Shown here piece after piece: positions 6,529 through 8,376 of a DNA stretch of 8,376 nt (positions are counted from its first letter, which is position 1; each line of letters starts with the position of its first letter). The stretch spans positions 1-8,376 of the forward strand of contig JALLOP010000066.1 in the NCBI GenBank assembly GCA_027718005.1. The letters are read 5' to 3'. The translations under genes were made by a program, and so were the position numbers. The DNA comes from Patescibacteria group bacterium AH-259-L07 (GTDB taxonomy: Bacteria > Patescibacteriota > Patescibacteriia > UBA2591 > UBA6264). Below the pieces are notes generated by a model. The model made no database searches. It had not been told where the DNA came from and saw nothing but the letters and a program-made list of their open reading frames with translations.

Positions 6529-7554
6529 TTATTCTCCTACTCCTATATATAAAATATTAGAATTAAGAGGATCAACTAATAATGCTTTTGGTTTGTTATT
6601 AAACGGCAAGGACCGGATTATCCAATTTTCTCCCCCGTCAACTGACCTATATAACGTAGTGGCAGTACTATAGTAGAGTATATCTGAATCCTGGGGATCA
6701 AGCGCAACTGTATATACTTTGAGCCGAGAACCAGGAATCAACAACGTATACTCTTTCCAGCTCTCACCGCCATTTTCAGATCTAAATAAACCTTGACTAC
6801 TTAGACTAATAAGTGTGTTCTCTGTATTGACATCAAATGCTAATGCTGTTGCACCTTGTAATCCATTATTTATTAGTTTCCACGTTGTGCCCACATCATT
6901 GGATTGAAAAATCCCTTGATTATTTGATACAATATAAAGGGTTTGATTATCAAATGGAGAAATCGCAATTTGTATCACCCTGTCTCTTGTATCATAAAAG
7001 AATTGCCAGCTCATCCCATTGTCTTCACTTTTAATAATACGGCCATCTGATAACCCGGCATAGATCCTATGAGAATCCAAAGAATCAATAATCAAGGCGC
7101 TCATCTCTACTCCGTCCATGCCATCAATATATATCAATTCCCAATTTCGATTTGCATCAACTGTCTTAAATATAGAATTATCAACTGCAATATATACAAT
7201 GTGTTTGGCGAGCGGATCTACTGAAATGGCATTAATCGCTCCCTGATCAAGATTACGTATACGCTCCCATGTCCTCGCAGCATCAAAGCTAACAAATGCA
7301 CCATTTTTTTGTGTGCCAAGATATAACGTATTACTATCTTGCGGATCAAACACCATTGCGGTTATATTTGTGTCAGATAAAACATTTATCTCCTCTGGCA
7401 AGCGCAACAATTGTACTTTTTGCTCCCATGTATCACCAGAATCTACTGATTTATATACCCCGCCGCCATCAACGCCCGGTGATGTACTAATTCTAATACA
7501 CCCGGTTGCAATTAAAGGAATAGAGAATAATATAAATGTTTTTAATTTAAACAT
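6529..7554 (-). CDS. Predicted lipoprotein with seven Asp-box (BNR-like) repeats, likely beta-propeller
   Basis: The exact function is not recognised. The N-terminus has lysines at 3 and 5, a hydrophobic stretch, and a lipobox-like IATGC with the acylated cysteine expected at residue 19, so the protein should be exported and membrane-anchored. The rest is seven Asp-box repeats of the form S-x-D-x-G-x-T-W, at about 36-43, 89-96, 131-138, 176-183, 218-225, 259-266 and 304-311. They are spaced 41-45 residues apart, except for the first gap of 53. Most are preceded by an IYxG-like strand. The C-terminal ILYIGVGE matches the strand lacking before the first box, suggesting a seven-bladed propeller closed by its two ends. 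Such folds occur in sialidases, Ycf48-like and sortilin-like proteins. No sialidase catalytic set is evident, so binding or scaffolding is more likely. It overlaps holB by 8 bases and has no Shine-Dalgarno sequence, suggesting coupled translation. Confidence 0.85.
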   Translation of the reverse strand: MFKLKTFILFSIPLIATGCIRISTSPGVDGGGVYKSVDSGDTWEQKVQLLRLPEEINVLSDTNITAMVFDPQDSNTLYLGTQKNGAFVSFDAARTWERIRNLDQGAINAISVDPLAKHIVYIAVDNSIFKTVDANRNWELIYIDGMDGVEMSALIIDSLDSHRIYAGLSDGRIIKSEDNGMSWQFFYDTRDRVIQIAISPFDNQTLYIVSNNQGIFQSNDVGTTWKLINNGLQGATALAFDVNTENTLISLSSQGLFRSENGGESWKEYTLLIPGSRLKVYTVALDPQDSDILYYSTATTLYRSVDGGENWIIRSLPFNNKPKALLVDPLNSNILYIGVGE

Positions 7555-8376
7555 AACTCATGTGTATCATTAAATTCTCTAATGCCATTTTTGTATTAAC
7601 ATTATAGCGCAAATACTGCTGTGTTTCGAGTACACGGTATGCCATGTTCATCAATTGTTTAGATGTATAATGAGCCAATGATTCTGCCTTTGTATAGCCG
7701 CTCTCTGTTTTTGGTTCAACACCTAATTTTATATGAATTAAACTTTGAATCAACCCTAACAAGACGGCAAGTGTATTAATTTTTGAATTAAGCATAAATG
7801 GCACCAAGGCAAACCATGCTTCAAAATCATTGTTTAAAAAACATGAAATAAACGTATTCATGGTTTGTTTATATTCTTCTAACGAATTCTGGTTTTTATA
7901 AAACTCAATTGCCAATCCTGGTCGTCCGTTAGACAAATACAGTATATCCATTGCTTCTTTAGTGCGAATTCCAAATTTGTCTTTCAAAAATGTGATCAAT
8001 TCAGCTTTCGGCGGGAGAGAAAATCGCAAAATCTGGCACCGCGAACGAACGGTTTCTAAAATAGTATAAAAACTTGAACTCGTAAGAATAATAACCGTAT
8101 TTTTGGGTGCTTCTTCTAAAAATTTTAAAAAAGAATTTGCTGCAGCAGTGGTTACATTATGCGCATCTTCTACTATAGCCACCTTGTATTTGCCAGCTAA
8201 TGGTTCTTGCGAGAACATGCGCGTCAAATTACGAATACGCTCAATACTAATTTTCTTACCTTCACTGGCAATATAATATACATCAGGGTGAATTTTTTTT
8301 AAAATTTGAACACAGGAATCACATTTTCCGCAGGCAAGAACATAGCCGCTCGCTAACACTCGCGAACTATGTTCTC
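7547..8376 (-). CDS. holB: DNA polymerase III delta' subunit (clamp loader), 5' end cut by window edge
   Basis: Delta' is part of the clamp loader that places the sliding clamp on primed DNA. The frame stays open to the right edge, so the GTG at 8359 is probably not the start; the N-terminal P-loop region lies outside. Visible features are CGKCDSC of the zinc module, then HPDVYYI, ISIERIRNL, the Walker B-like KVAIVEDAHNVT, AAANSFLKFLEEAP, and sensor motif VRSRCQ. A collar-like helical C-terminal domain follows. HPD followed by a short region leading to IRNL is typical of delta' rather than the longer DnaX (gamma/tau). The usual first zinc cysteine, nine residues before CGKC, is replaced by valine in this frame, unless it lies further upstream. 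The TAA stop overlaps the start of the lipoprotein gene. Confidence 0.88.
   Translation of the reverse strand, partial: EHSSRVLASGYVLACGKCDSCVQILKKIHPDVYYIASEGKKISIERIRNLTRMFSQEPLAGKYKVAIVEDAHNVTTAAANSFLKFLEEAPKNTVIILTSSSFYTILETVRSRCQILRFSLPPKAELITFLKDKFGIRTKEAMDILYLSNGRPGLAIEFYKNQNSLEEYKQTMNTFISCFLNNDFEAWFALVPFMLNSKINTLAVLLGLIQSLIHIKLGVEPKTESGYTKAESLAHYTSKQLMNMAYRVLETQQYLRYNVNTKMALENLMIHMSYV

Noticed and set aside
6529..7554. Sialidase call for the Asp-box protein
   Set aside because: Asp-boxes are structural; I see no arginine triad or FRIP motif, so enzymatic activity is not supported.

Overview
The window carries seven protein-coding genes on 8.4 kb of AT-rich DNA with very short spacers. 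It looks like a small-genome bacterium, most likely a member of the Patescibacteria (Candidate Phyla Radiation). That placement is an inference from gene style: an SMC protein of only about 740 residues, a prolyl-tRNA synthetase without its editing domain, almost no Shine-Dalgarno sequences, and a pared-down frr-rseP-proS cluster. No 16S or other decisive marker is present. All seven stop codons are TAA or TAG, and no gene needs TGA read as an amino acid.

Layout. From the left edge to 2218, on the + strand, lies an SMC-type chromosome-organising ATPase that lacks only about its first 7-10 residues. It meets a leftward block of genes tail to tail. The 147-base convergent spacer (2219-2365) holds a GC-rich inverted pair of dispersed-repeat-like sequences and a probable bidirectional terminator. 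Leftward, in transcription order starting from the right edge, come: DNA polymerase III delta' subunit (holB, 5' end outside the window); a seven-repeat beta-propeller lipoprotein that overlaps holB by 8 bases; a 146-base AT-rich spacer made partly of an 8-base quasi-tandem repeat; then frr, rseP, proS and mreB, separated by 3, 10 and 2 bases.

How the genes fit together. frr-rseP-proS looks like the compacted form of the widespread bacterial cluster frr-uppS-cdsA-dxr-rseP-proS, with the lipid and isoprenoid genes missing from between frr and rseP. mreB is joined directly to its end. The products serve ribosome recycling, membrane proteolysis, tRNA charging and cell shape, and the tight spacing suggests one transcript. 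holB and the lipoprotein seem to form a separate, translationally coupled pair. No tRNA, rRNA, CRISPR array, insertion sequence or phage gene was seen.

I found no convincing new multi-gene system. The points most worth a second look are the apparently hinge-less SMC, the ProRS with a CxxC/CxxC pair where the editing domain normally sits, the predicted propeller lipoprotein, and the altered phosphate-binding motif in MreB.
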